Assembly: GCA_963784895.1 (NCBI GenBank)
Contig: CAWATM010000019.1
Coordinates: 48,563 to 112,562, forward strand
Direction of reading: 5' to 3'
Length of the DNA: 64,000 nucleotides
Source: Gaiellasilicea sp963784895
GTDB taxonomy: Bacteria; Actinomycetota; Thermoleophilia; Gaiellales; Gaiellaceae
Position 1 is the stretch's first letter; every line of letters starts with the position of its first letter. Below are positions 41,829-49,691 of the stretch, in pieces. The translations under genes and the position numbers were made by a program. The notes under the pieces were generated by a model. That model was not told the origin of the DNA and ran no database searches. It saw only the letters and a program-made list of their open reading frames with translations.

Positions 41829-42922
41829 TACGCGGCCACCCGGTCGCGGGTGACGCAGGCACCGCCGGTGATCTCGTCCTCGAAGTCGAGCGCGAGCTCG
41901 CCGCCCGGGGCGAGGTGGAGCAGGAGCGCAGTCACGTTGCGCGAGTAGAGCTGGCTCGCGTGGTAGGGCAGGCGCGAGGCGAGGTCGGTGAAGCCGACGA
42001 TCGTGACGCCGTGTCGCTCCACTTCGGCGCCGGGCTCCGTCAGCTCGCAGTTGCCGCCGGTCTCGGCGGCGAGGTCGACGATCACCGAGCCGGGCCGCAT
42101 CCGCTCGACAGCCGTCGCGGGGATCAGCTTCGGTGCAGGCCGGCCGGGCACCAGCGCCGTCGCGACAACGACGTCGTACTCCGGAATCCGCTCCTCGAGC
42201 GCGGCCTGCTGCCGTGCCTGTTCCTCGGCCGTCAGCTCCGCCGCGTAGCCACCGCTCGTCTCCGCGCCCAGGATCCCGAGGTCGAGGAACGACGCACCGA
42301 GGCTCTGGACCTGCTCCCGTACGACCGGCCGCACGTCGAAGCCGGTGACGAGGGCGCCGAGCCGGCGCGCGGTCGCGATCGCCTGCAGGCCGGCCACGCC
42401 CGCGCCGAGGACGAGCACCTTCGCCGGCGCGACCGTCCCGGCCGCGGTCATCAGCAACGGAAAGAGGCGCGGCAAGCGATCGGCGGCGACGATGACGGCC
42501 TTGTAGCCGGCGACAGTGCTCTGGGAGGAGAGCGCGTCCATCGCCTGCGCGCGCGTGATCCGCGGGATCGACTCCATCGCGAACGCGACGACGCCGCGCT
42601 CGGCAAGCCGTGCGACCCCCGCCGTGTCGGTGAGCGGTGAGAGGAAGCCGATGAGGACGGTTCCAGGTGCGAGCTCCGCCACTTCTTCCGCCGCGGGAGG
42701 CGCGACCCGCACGACCGACTCCGCGCCTGTGAGCAGCTCGCGTCGCGCGACCACCTCAGCGCCGGCGGCCGCGTACTCCACGTCTGGAAAGCCGGCCGCG
42801 GCCCCGGCTCCCTCCTCGACGGCGACGGCGAAGCCGGCGGCCGTCAGGCGCCCGACCGAGTCGGGCACGAGCGCCACCCGACGCTCGCCGGCACCGGTCT
42901 CTTTCGGGACTGCAACCCTCAC
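41828..42922 (-). CDS. pntAa: NAD(P) transhydrogenase subunit alpha part 1
   Basis: Soluble NAD(H)-binding domain I. 364 residues: the alanine-dehydrogenase-like N-terminus RVAVPKETGAGERRVALVPDSVGRLTAAGF, SSQSTVAGYKAVIVAADRLPRLFPLLMTAAGTVAPAKVLVLGAGVAGLQAIATARRLGA as the dinucleotide site, and LIPATAVERMRPGSVIVDLAAETGGNCELTEPG. The start is GTG; a TAGAGT box lies 9 bases upstream on this strand (42932-42937). It opens the operon pntAa-pntAb-pntB-cyclodeaminase and is divergent from the HD-GYP gene. Confidence 0.96.
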   Translation of the reverse strand: MRVAVPKETGAGERRVALVPDSVGRLTAAGFAVAVEEGAGAAAGFPDVEYAAAGAEVVARRELLTGAESVVRVAPPAAEEVAELAPGTVLIGFLSPLTDTAGVARLAERGVVAFAMESIPRITRAQAMDALSSQSTVAGYKAVIVAADRLPRLFPLLMTAAGTVAPAKVLVLGAGVAGLQAIATARRLGALVTGFDVRPVVREQVQSLGASFLDLGILGAETSGGYAAELTAEEQARQQAALEERIPEYDVVVATALVPGRPAPKLIPATAVERMRPGSVIVDLAAETGGNCELTEPGAEVERHGVTIVGFTDLASRLPYHASQLYSRNVTALLLHLAPGGELALDFEDEITGGACVTRDRVAA

Positions 42923-42995
42923 GGAGAGCCAACTCTACGGCGACGCGCGGACCGCGAGGAAGGGAACCGGAGGCGGCCCTGGAAGTCCGACCATC

Positions 42996-43586
42996 GTGGG
43001 GTCCCTGCTCGCCACCTTCTCCGCCGCGCTCGAAGCCCGCGACCCGTACCTGAAGGGGCATTCCACCCGTGTGACGTCATTCGCGGAGTCACTCGCCCGC
43101 GTGCTCGGCTGGCGCGGCTCCCGCCTGGAGGCGCTTCACCTCGGGGGCTCGCTCCACGACGTCGGGAAGATCTCCGTCGACGCAAACCTCCTGAGTAAGC
43201 GGGGGCCGCTCACCGAGGAGGAGCTCGAGCAGATCCGACGGCACCCGGTCACCGGGGCGCGACTCGTCGAGAGCTTCGAGGACCTCGAGCCGGCGTTGCC
43301 GTACGTGCTGCATCACCACGAGCGCTGGGACGGCTTCGGCTATCCGCACGGCCTCTCCGGAAGCCGGATCCCGATCGAGGCGCGGCTGCTCGGGGTCGCC
43401 GACGCCTTCGATGCGATGACCTCGGTGCGGGCGTACCGGCCGGCGTTGACCGTCGAGCAGGCGCTCGTCGAGCTCGAGCGGTGCGCGGGGACACAGTTCG
43501 ACCCCGAGTTGGCGCAGGCGTTCGTCGACGGCTTGAGGCAGGGCGAGATCGCCGCGCCGAGTCGGGCCGTACGCCTCGCAATCTAG
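42996..43586 (+). CDS. HD-GYP domain phosphodiesterase
   Basis: A 196-residue protein made almost entirely of one HD-GYP domain, the family that degrades cyclic di-GMP and related nucleotides. Metal and signature residues are visible: GHSTRVTSFAESLARVLG, GGSLHDVGKISV (HD), HPVTGARLVESF, HHHERWDGFGYPHGLSGSRIPIEARLLGVADAFDAMTS (HD-GYP). No receiver or sensor domain is attached. GTG 42996 is chosen because it opens the conserved helix; GGAAG lies 10 bases upstream. It is divergent from pntAa. Confidence 0.9.
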   Translation: MGSLLATFSAALEARDPYLKGHSTRVTSFAESLARVLGWRGSRLEALHLGGSLHDVGKISVDANLLSKRGPLTEEELEQIRRHPVTGARLVESFEDLEPALPYVLHHHERWDGFGYPHGLSGSRIPIEARLLGVADAFDAMTSVRAYRPALTVEQALVELERCAGTQFDPELAQAFVDGLRQGEIAAPSRAVRLAI

Positions 43587-43634
43587 AGAGCTCCTCGTGT
43601 CGAGCCGAACCGGGATCCGGCGCGCAAGCGCTGG

Positions 43635-44705
43635 TTACAGCGATGCCCAGACCTCGAGCTTCTGGGTCGTGCGGCGGATCACCTCGTCGGTGAACTCCCG
43701 CGAGCCCGCGTGGCCGCCGAGATCGGCAGTGCGAATGCCTTCCGCGACCGTCTCGAGGGTCGCCTCGCGGATCGCGCGGCCGGCGGTCTGACCCTGCTCG
43801 TCCGCGTGGGTGAGCAGCGCCGCGCCCGCCAGGATCATCGCCATCGGGTTGGCCACGTCCTTGCCGAACAGCGAGGGGGCGGTGCCGTGCGCCGCCTCGG
43901 CCATCAGCGCCCGCGGCACGTACTCCTCGTCGAAGGCGACGAGCATCGACTCGGAGCCCGCGATCGAGCCGAAGAGCGGCAGCACGAGGTCGGAGAGGAT
44001 GTCGCCGTCCCGGTTCAGCGCCGGGATCACCAGCGGCGCTCCTGTCTGCGCGAGCAGGAGCGCGAACGTCGCGTCGATCAGCTGCGGCTCGTAGGGGACG
44101 TCGGGATGCCGCTCGGCCGCCGCGTCCATCTCCTCCTTGAGCATGCCCTCGTAGGTCGGGCTGACCGTGTACTTCGGTCCACCGAAGACCTTCGCGCCCA
44201 TCCGCTCGGCCTGGCGGAACGCGAACTCGGCGACAGAGCGGCAGATCCGCCGTTCGATCCGCTCGGTGCGGAAGGCGACCTCGTCCTCACCCTCGCCCTC
44301 GCGCCATTCCTTCGCTCCGTACGCGTCGCCGACCGCCATCCGGACGACGGAGACGGGAGCATGGACGCCGCCGAGCGGAATCACGCCGGGAATCCGCCGA
44401 CCGGTCCGGACGATCACCTGGCCGCCGATCTCCTCGCGCAGGATCCGGTTCGGCGAGCCGACGTCGTCGCGTCCCTCAGGCGTGATCGTGGCCGCCTTGA
44501 GGCCGAGCCCGTGCTCGCGGATCGCGCGCGCGGCCTCGGAGACGACGCCGTTCTTCGTCGCGCGGCGGTGCTCGAGCGAGAGGTCGAAGCGCGGAAAGTC
44601 GAGGTCGATCCCGATCACGTCGGCCTGGAGCGGGCGGAGCCCCTCCTCGAGCAGCTCCTGCCCGGTCTCGTCACCTTCGAGCACGACAATCGTCCGAGGA
44701 TCCAT
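43635..44705 (-). CDS. Isocitrate/isopropylmalate-family dehydrogenase
   Basis: 356-residue beta-decarboxylating dehydrogenase. The start LEGDETGQELLEEGLRPL, GSPNRILREEIGGQVIVRTGRR, the metal-binding NRDGDILSDLVLPLFGSIAGSE, and HGTAPSLFGKDVANPMAMILAGAALL (nucleotide binding) are present. The FGGPKYTVSPTYEGMLKEEMD segment resembles isocitrate dehydrogenases more than LeuB, so a TCA-cycle role is likely but unproven. ATG 44705 follows TATCAT (44715-44720) by 9 bases on this strand. It faces the HD-GYP gene and is divergent from topoisomerase IB. Confidence 0.85.
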   Translation of the reverse strand: MDPRTIVVLEGDETGQELLEEGLRPLQADVIGIDLDFPRFDLSLEHRRATKNGVVSEAARAIREHGLGLKAATITPEGRDDVGSPNRILREEIGGQVIVRTGRRIPGVIPLGGVHAPVSVVRMAVGDAYGAKEWREGEGEDEVAFRTERIERRICRSVAEFAFRQAERMGAKVFGGPKYTVSPTYEGMLKEEMDAAAERHPDVPYEPQLIDATFALLLAQTGAPLVIPALNRDGDILSDLVLPLFGSIAGSESMLVAFDEEYVPRALMAEAAHGTAPSLFGKDVANPMAMILAGAALLTHADEQGQTAGRAIREATLETVAEGIRTADLGGHAGSREFTDEVIRRTTQKLEVWASL

Positions 44706-44735
44706 CGGCGGCGGATGATACTCGCGCAGTTTGGG

Positions 44736-44741
44736 TAACCC
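44736..44741 (+). promoter_or_regulatory. -10-like TAACCC of the topoisomerase gene
   Basis: Ends 6 bases before the ATG. The last base deviates from TANNNT. Confidence 0.35.
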
Positions 44742-44747
44742 TTCGCG

Positions 44748-45764
44748 ATGGCGCGCAAGGGTGGCTGGAGGCGCGCGGGGTCGAAGGGCCGGTTCCGCTA
44801 CGAGGATGCTCGCGGGACCCCAATCGACGATCCCGCGAAGATCGAGCGAATCGAGTCGCTCGTGATCCCGCCTGCCTGGAACGACGTCTGGATCTCGCCC
44901 CGCGCCGGTGCCAAGTTGCAGGCGACTGGCGTCGACAAGGCCGGGCGGCGTCAGTACCTCTACCACCCGGAGTTCAGGGCCCAGCAAGAGCAGGCGAAGT
45001 TCGACAAGCTCGTTCGCTTCGCCGAGGCGCTGCCGGAGCTGCGGCAGGCGATGGGCGAGCACATGACCCGCGATCCGTACGACCGCGAGCGGGTCTGCGC
45101 GGTGGCGGTGCGGCTGATCAACATGGCCTGGTTCCGCGTCGGCTCAGACCGGTACGCGAAGTCGTCGCGGACGCACGGCGTCACGACACTGACGCGGCGT
45201 CACGTCTCGGTGCGCGGAAACCGGGTCACCTTCCGCTTTCGGGCGAAGCACAAGCTGCAGGTGCGCACGTCGGTGGTCGACACCGAGCTCGCAGCCGCGA
45301 TCAAGGAGCTGCTCATGCAGGAGGGCCCGGCACGCTTGTTCCGCTACGGGCGAGACGGCGAGTCGTGCAACCTCACCGGCGCCGTCCTGAACTCCTATAT
45401 CCAGGAGCACATGGGGGAGGAGTTCACCGCGAAGGACTTCCGCACGTGGGGCGGCACCCTCACCGCGGCGATCTCCTTCGCCGAGCACGGGCCGCCGGAG
45501 ACCGAAGCCGAGGCGAAGCGGACGGTGGCGAAGGTGATGCGGACGGTCGGCGAGCGGCTCGGAAACACGGCGACCGTTGCGCGCACGTCATACGTCAGCC
45601 CGGCCGTGGTCGAGCAGTATCTCGACGGGCGAACGCTCGAGGACTTTCGGCCCCGGCATTTACGTGTTGTCAATGCACGGGATATCGGTCTCGACCCGGA
45701 GGAGAACGCGCTGCTGAGCCTGCTGCGTTCATGGCGAATCAAACGCGGTCGCAAAGCAGCGTGA
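44748..45764 (+). CDS. DNA topoisomerase IB (eukaryote/poxvirus type)
   Basis: Relaxes supercoils by a 3'-phosphotyrosine intermediate without ATP. 338 residues: N-terminal IPPAWNDVWISPRAGAKLQATGVDKAGRRQYLYHPEFRAQQ, catalytic-domain AVRLINMAWFRVGSDRYAKSSRTHGVTTL, KDFRTWGGT with the catalytic Arg, and the active Tyr in NTATVARTSYVSPAVVEQYLDG. The enzyme is scattered among bacteria. A TTA codon lies at 45660. A nucleoid-protein-like gene follows, fitting a DNA-topology neighbourhood. Confidence 0.94.
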   Translation: MARKGGWRRAGSKGRFRYEDARGTPIDDPAKIERIESLVIPPAWNDVWISPRAGAKLQATGVDKAGRRQYLYHPEFRAQQEQAKFDKLVRFAEALPELRQAMGEHMTRDPYDRERVCAVAVRLINMAWFRVGSDRYAKSSRTHGVTTLTRRHVSVRGNRVTFRFRAKHKLQVRTSVVDTELAAAIKELLMQEGPARLFRYGRDGESCNLTGAVLNSYIQEHMGEEFTAKDFRTWGGTLTAAISFAEHGPPETEAEAKRTVAKVMRTVGERLGNTATVARTSYVSPAVVEQYLDGRTLEDFRPRHLRVVNARDIGLDPEENALLSLLRSWRIKRGRKAA

Positions 45765-45827
45765 TTTTTGCCGCCGTTTGCGCTACGGTTGGCTCGAATT
45801 CGATCCGGATCTCCAAGGAGGAATACT

Positions 45828-46025
45828 GTGGCTCGCAAGACTGTGCTCGTCTCCGACATCTCCGGCTCTGAGATCGCCGACGGCAAGGGCGCGACCGTTC
45901 GGATTACGTTCCACGATGCACGCAAGGGCGTGCGCGAGCTCGACGTCACCGACGCCGAGGCCGAGCGCATGGGTGGCCGTCAGGTCGCGCGCCGTGGGCG
46001 CCGGCCGAAGTCCGCGACGCAGTAG
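45828..46025 (+). CDS. Mini Lsr2-like nucleoid protein
   Basis: A 65-residue protein. The first 50 residues (ARKTVLVSDISGSEIADGKGATVRITFHDARKGVRELDVTDAEAERM) look like the N-terminal oligomerisation part of Lsr2, the actinobacterial xenogeneic silencer. The C-terminus RRGRRPKSATQ resembles an AT-hook (R-G-R-x-P), the DNA-contact motif of Lsr2, but the helical DNA-binding domain between them is missing. AAGGAGG 6 bases before the GTG is the best ribosome site in the window, implying strong expression. A strong hairpin follows. Confidence 0.7.
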   Translation: MARKTVLVSDISGSEIADGKGATVRITFHDARKGVRELDVTDAEAERMGGRQVARRGRRPKSATQ

Positions 46026-46055
46026 CGGAGGGCCGCGCGGCAAGGACGCAGGGAG

Positions 46056-46081
46056 CGCCGATAGCTGAAGCTATCGGCGCG
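46056..46081 (+). terminator. Strong hairpin after the Lsr2-like gene
   Basis: Perfect 11-bp stem GCGCCGATAGC/GCTATCGGCGC with a TGAA tetraloop and no T tract. It lies between two convergent genes. Confidence 0.65.
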
Positions 46082-46147
46082 ACTGAGGACGCATCGGGGC
46101 GAACAACACGGCCCGGAGGCTCAGTCTCCATGCCGCCGGGCACGCCA

Positions 46148-46609
46148 CTACTCGCCGTCCCAGTATTCGGCGGGCTCGCCGCGCTGCGTCCGGAAGAGCC
46201 GCTTTCCGTGCGCGTCGGTCGCGGCGATCTTGCCACTGTCCAGATACTCGATCACGTCCGGTGAGAGCAGGCTCGAGAGCATCAGGACGCGCACCGGCTC
46301 CTCGGTGCGGTTGATCACCTGATGCGCGCCCGCCGCGCCGCGGACGAAGCAGGCAACGTCCCCCTCGGCCAGTTCCTGCTCGCCTGCCGGCGTGCGCAGC
46401 GTCGGCCGGCCGCGGACGACGATCGCCCACTCCTCGTTTCCGTGGTGGACGTGGTACGGCCAGAGCTTCTTCCCCGGCGCGACCTCGTAGAGGCTTCCGC
46501 CGATCAGCTCGGCACCGATCCTGGCGCCGACCCAGCCGTCCTTGAACGCGAATCCCTCGTGCTCCGTCGTCTCGTTCCACTCGTCGCCGTAGAGGTTGTA
46601 GATCGTCAC
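46148..46609 (-). CDS. Cupin-domain protein
   Basis: 153-residue single cupin barrel. Motif 1 is PYHVHHGNEEWAIVVRGRPTLRTPAG and motif 2 GDVACFVRGAAGAHQVINR, supplying the usual His/Glu metal ligands. The opening MTIYNLYGDEWNETTEHEGFAFKDGWVGARIGAE is shared by cupins of unknown function. GTG start at 46609; a TAGGCT box ends 6 bases upstream on this strand (46616-46621). Confidence 0.85.
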   Translation of the reverse strand: MTIYNLYGDEWNETTEHEGFAFKDGWVGARIGAELIGGSLYEVAPGKKLWPYHVHHGNEEWAIVVRGRPTLRTPAGEQELAEGDVACFVRGAAGAHQVINRTEEPVRVLMLSSLLSPDVIEYLDSGKIAATDAHGKRLFRTQRGEPAEYWDGE

Positions 46610-46676
46610 AGCGCGAGCCTACGCCATTTCCCGCTCTTTGCCGATTTCGCGCGGGAAAGCCGTCGGGACCCCCGAC

Positions 46677-46682
46677 TACGAT
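46677..46682 (+). promoter_or_regulatory. -10 box TACGAT of addB
   Basis: Ends 6 bases before the ATG at 46689, supporting this start over upstream in-frame candidates. Confidence 0.55.
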
Positions 46683-46688
46683 GGGTCG

Positions 46689-49625
46689 ATGGGTCTGGCG
46701 CTCGTCGTGGGGCCGGCGAAAGCCGGCAAGGTCGCGCGTCTCCTCGAGGGCTACCTCGGGGCGATCGAGCGCGATCCCGTCCTGATCGTGCCGAACCGGT
46801 CGGACGTCGAACGGATCGAACGCGACCTGCTCGCGCGCCGGGGCGCGTTGCTTGCCGGCTCGATCGGGACGTTCGACGACGTCTTCGCCGAGCTCGGGCT
46901 CGCCGCTGCGGGAGCGCGTCCGGTTGCGAGCGACGCCCAGCGGGCGCTCGTCGCCCGGCGCGCGCTCGTCCACACGCCGCTCAACGGGCTCGGCCGCTCC
47001 GCCCGCTTCGCCGGCTTCGCGGAGTCGCTGCTCGCGGTGCTCGGGGAGCTCGAATCGGGACTGCTCGATCCCGAGCAGCTCGAAGGCGATCTCGCCCTGC
47101 TCTACGCGTCGTACCGGAAGGAGCTCGATCGGCTCGGGCTCTGGGACCGGGATGTGCTCCGCCGGCGCGCGGTCGAGCGCCTGCGCTCCGACCTGGGCGC
47201 CTGGGACGGCCGGCCGGTGTTCGCGTACGGGTTCGAGGATCTGACCGGCGCGGAGTGGGGGCTGCTCGAAGCGCTCACCGCTCGCGCTGAGGTGACCGTC
47301 TCGCTCCCCTACGAGCCGGCCAGGGCGGCGTTCGCATCGCTCCGTCGCACGCAGGAGGATCTCGCCGCGCTGGCCGCGGGGTCGATCGAGGAACTGCCCG
47401 CACGCTCGGCCGAGTACGGCCACGCCGCGCTCGCGCACCTCGAGCGCCATCTCTTCGCCGACGCGCCCCCGGACGGACCGGAGCTGGACGGCGCCGTGCG
47501 CTTCTTCGAGGGCGCCGGCGCTCGCGGCTCGCTCGAACTCGTCGCCGAGGACGTTCGCGAGCTCGCTGCTGCGGGGATGCCGCTCGGCGAGATCGCGCTC
47601 GTCGTCCCCTCGGTCGAGCGGTGGCGTGCGACGCTCGAGACCGTGCTCGGCACGCTCGGAGTCCCCTTCGCGGTCGAAGGCCGTGTGCGGCTGGGGCAGA
47701 CGCCCTTCGGCCAAGCGCTGCTGGCGCTGCTCCGCTTCGAATGGCAGCAGTGCGGCCGGCGCGAGCTCTACTCGTTCCTGCGGTCGCCGTACTCGGGCTT
47801 CGCCCGCTCGAACGTCGATTTCCTCGAGGGCAGGCTCCGCGGCCGCGGCGTTGCGTTGCGAGAGAGCGTCGAGGAGGAGACGATCCGGCTGCGGGACGGC
47901 CAGCCGCTGCTCCCGCTCGAAGCGCTGCGGAGCGCCGCCGGACCGATCGACGCGGTCCGCGCAATTGCTGCGGCGATGCTTCGAAGCGCGCACGGGGTCG
48001 ACGCTCCGCCCCTTGGCGACGCGAGCCGTGCCGACCTGCGTGCCTTCGAGTCGGTGACCCGGGTGCTGGACGAGCTCGAGGGCTGGCGGACACTCGGCGG
48101 CGATCTCGCCGCCGACGACGTGCTGGTGGCACTCGAGCACGCCGAGGTGCGGCTGGGGTCCGTCGGCGAGCGCGGCCGCGTCGCAGTCCTCGATCTCGCC
48201 CGCGTGCGAACGCGCCGCTTCGACGCCGTCTTCCTGCTCGGGCTCGAGGAGGGAACGCTGCCGCGCCGCGGCGCCGCCTCACCGTTCCTCGACGACGACG
48301 CGCGCGGCGAGCTCGACCAGCGCCTCTCGGCGCGGCTGACGCGGCCCGACCCGGTCGAGCGGGAGCGTTACCTCTTCTACACCGCCTGCACGCGCGCGAC
48401 GCAGCGATTGACGCTCGTCCGCGAGGCCGCGACCGACGAGGGCAGCCCGCGGGAGCCGAGCCCGTTCTGGGACGAGGTGGCGGCGCTCTATGACCCCGAT
48501 GAGGTGCGCCGATGGACGCGCCGTCGGCCGCTCTCGCGGCTGACCTGGGAACTGGAAGCGGCGCCGACCGAACGCGAGCGGCTCCGGGCGGTGGCGCTCC
48601 TCGCTGCCCGCGAGCCCGACGACGCCGAGGCGGTCGCGGTGGCCAACGGCTGGGAGCGCCGGCTGCGCAGGGCCCGCGGTGCGTTCACGCGCGAGACGCG
48701 GCTGCGCCATCCGCGCGTGCTCGCGGAGCTCGCGGCGAAGACGCCCTTTAACGTCACCGAGCTGGAGCGGTTTGCGGACTGCTCGTCGGCCTGGTTCTTC
48801 GAGCGGCTGATCTCGCCGCGTCAGATCGACCGCAAGGTCGACGCGATGATGCGCGGCTCGGTCGCGCACACGACGCTGCACCGCTTCTACGCGGGCCTGC
48901 CGCGCGCCCTCGGCAGCGACCGCGTCGTCGAGGAGCGTCTGGACGAGGCGCTCACCTTTCTCCGCGAGTGTCTCGAGGGGGCGCTCCAGGGCGTGAAGAT
49001 GGAAATGACCGAGCTCGAGCGGCGCGAGCTCGAGCAGAGCCTACGCCGCGACCTCGAGCAGCTCGTCCGCGACGAGGCGGGCTCGCCGGTGCCGCTCGTG
49101 CCGCGCAAGTTCGAGGTCGGGTTCGGTTCCGAGCGGTCGGCGCCGGAACTGCAGCGCGGCCTCGATCTCGGCGACGGTGTCACCCTCTCCGGGAAGATCG
49201 ACCGGATCGACGTCGACCCGGGCAGCGCCCGCGGCATCGTCCAGGACTACAAGTCGGGACGGACCGGCCACTCGGCGGCGGAGATCGAGAAGGAGCTGCG
49301 GCTGCAGATCCCGCTCTACATGCTCGTCCTCCGCGACCTCGTCGGGATCGAGCCGCTCGGCGGGTTGTACCGGCCGCTCGCCGGCGAGCGGCGCGCCCGC
49401 GGACTGCTCCGAGCCGAGGCCAAGGAAGACGCGCTGCCAGGCTTCGCCGCGAACGACTACCTCGATGAGGATGCGTTCTGGGCCCAGGTCGAGGGCGCGC
49501 GCGACCTCGCCCGCGGGCTCGCGCAGCGCATCCGGTCGGGCGATGTCCTCCACGACCCGAAAGGGACGGACGGTTGTCCAGCCTGGTGCGACCTCTGGCG
49601 GATGTGCCGGATCCGGCGGGCATGA
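46689..49625 (+). CDS. addB: AddB-like helicase/nuclease subunit
   Basis: Subunit of the double-strand-break resection complex. 978 residues with a UvrD-like but degenerate motor: the Walker A region reads GPAKAGKV, lacking the final Ser/Thr. The C-terminal RecB-type nuclease has LSGKIDRIDVDPGS and IVQDYKSGR with the catalytic Asp and Lys. Four cysteines typical of the iron-sulfur cluster flank it: one in FADCSSAWFF (about residue 699) and three in GCPAWCDLWRMCR near the end. ATG 46689 starts the conserved region. The end overlaps addA as ATGA. Confidence 0.9.
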   Translation: MGLALVVGPAKAGKVARLLEGYLGAIERDPVLIVPNRSDVERIERDLLARRGALLAGSIGTFDDVFAELGLAAAGARPVASDAQRALVARRALVHTPLNGLGRSARFAGFAESLLAVLGELESGLLDPEQLEGDLALLYASYRKELDRLGLWDRDVLRRRAVERLRSDLGAWDGRPVFAYGFEDLTGAEWGLLEALTARAEVTVSLPYEPARAAFASLRRTQEDLAALAAGSIEELPARSAEYGHAALAHLERHLFADAPPDGPELDGAVRFFEGAGARGSLELVAEDVRELAAAGMPLGEIALVVPSVERWRATLETVLGTLGVPFAVEGRVRLGQTPFGQALLALLRFEWQQCGRRELYSFLRSPYSGFARSNVDFLEGRLRGRGVALRESVEEETIRLRDGQPLLPLEALRSAAGPIDAVRAIAAAMLRSAHGVDAPPLGDASRADLRAFESVTRVLDELEGWRTLGGDLAADDVLVALEHAEVRLGSVGERGRVAVLDLARVRTRRFDAVFLLGLEEGTLPRRGAASPFLDDDARGELDQRLSARLTRPDPVERERYLFYTACTRATQRLTLVREAATDEGSPREPSPFWDEVAALYDPDEVRRWTRRRPLSRLTWELEAAPTERERLRAVALLAAREPDDAEAVAVANGWERRLRRARGAFTRETRLRHPRVLAELAAKTPFNVTELERFADCSSAWFFERLISPRQIDRKVDAMMRGSVAHTTLHRFYAGLPRALGSDRVVEERLDEALTFLRECLEGALQGVKMEMTELERRELEQSLRRDLEQLVRDEAGSPVPLVPRKFEVGFGSERSAPELQRGLDLGDGVTLSGKIDRIDVDPGSARGIVQDYKSGRTGHSAAEIEKELRLQIPLYMLVLRDLVGIEPLGGLYRPLAGERRARGLLRAEAKEDALPGFAANDYLDEDAFWAQVEGARDLARGLAQRIRSGDVLHDPKGTDGCPAWCDLWRMCRIRRA

Positions 49626-49691
49626 CGGGCGGCGTCGGCTCGATGGAGCGGCCCAGGAGCGGAGGCGCCGGCTTTGCCGGCGTCGGAGCGG
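49621..49691 (+). repeat. Dispersed hairpin repeat, copy 2 (addB-addA junction)
   Basis: Same element as 4792-4864. Here it lies inside the N-terminal codons of addA. The stem 49664-49672 with 49676-49684 has a TTT loop. Relative to copy 1, one G-C pair is replaced by C-G and another pair becomes G-U, so pairing is kept. Confidence 0.75.
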
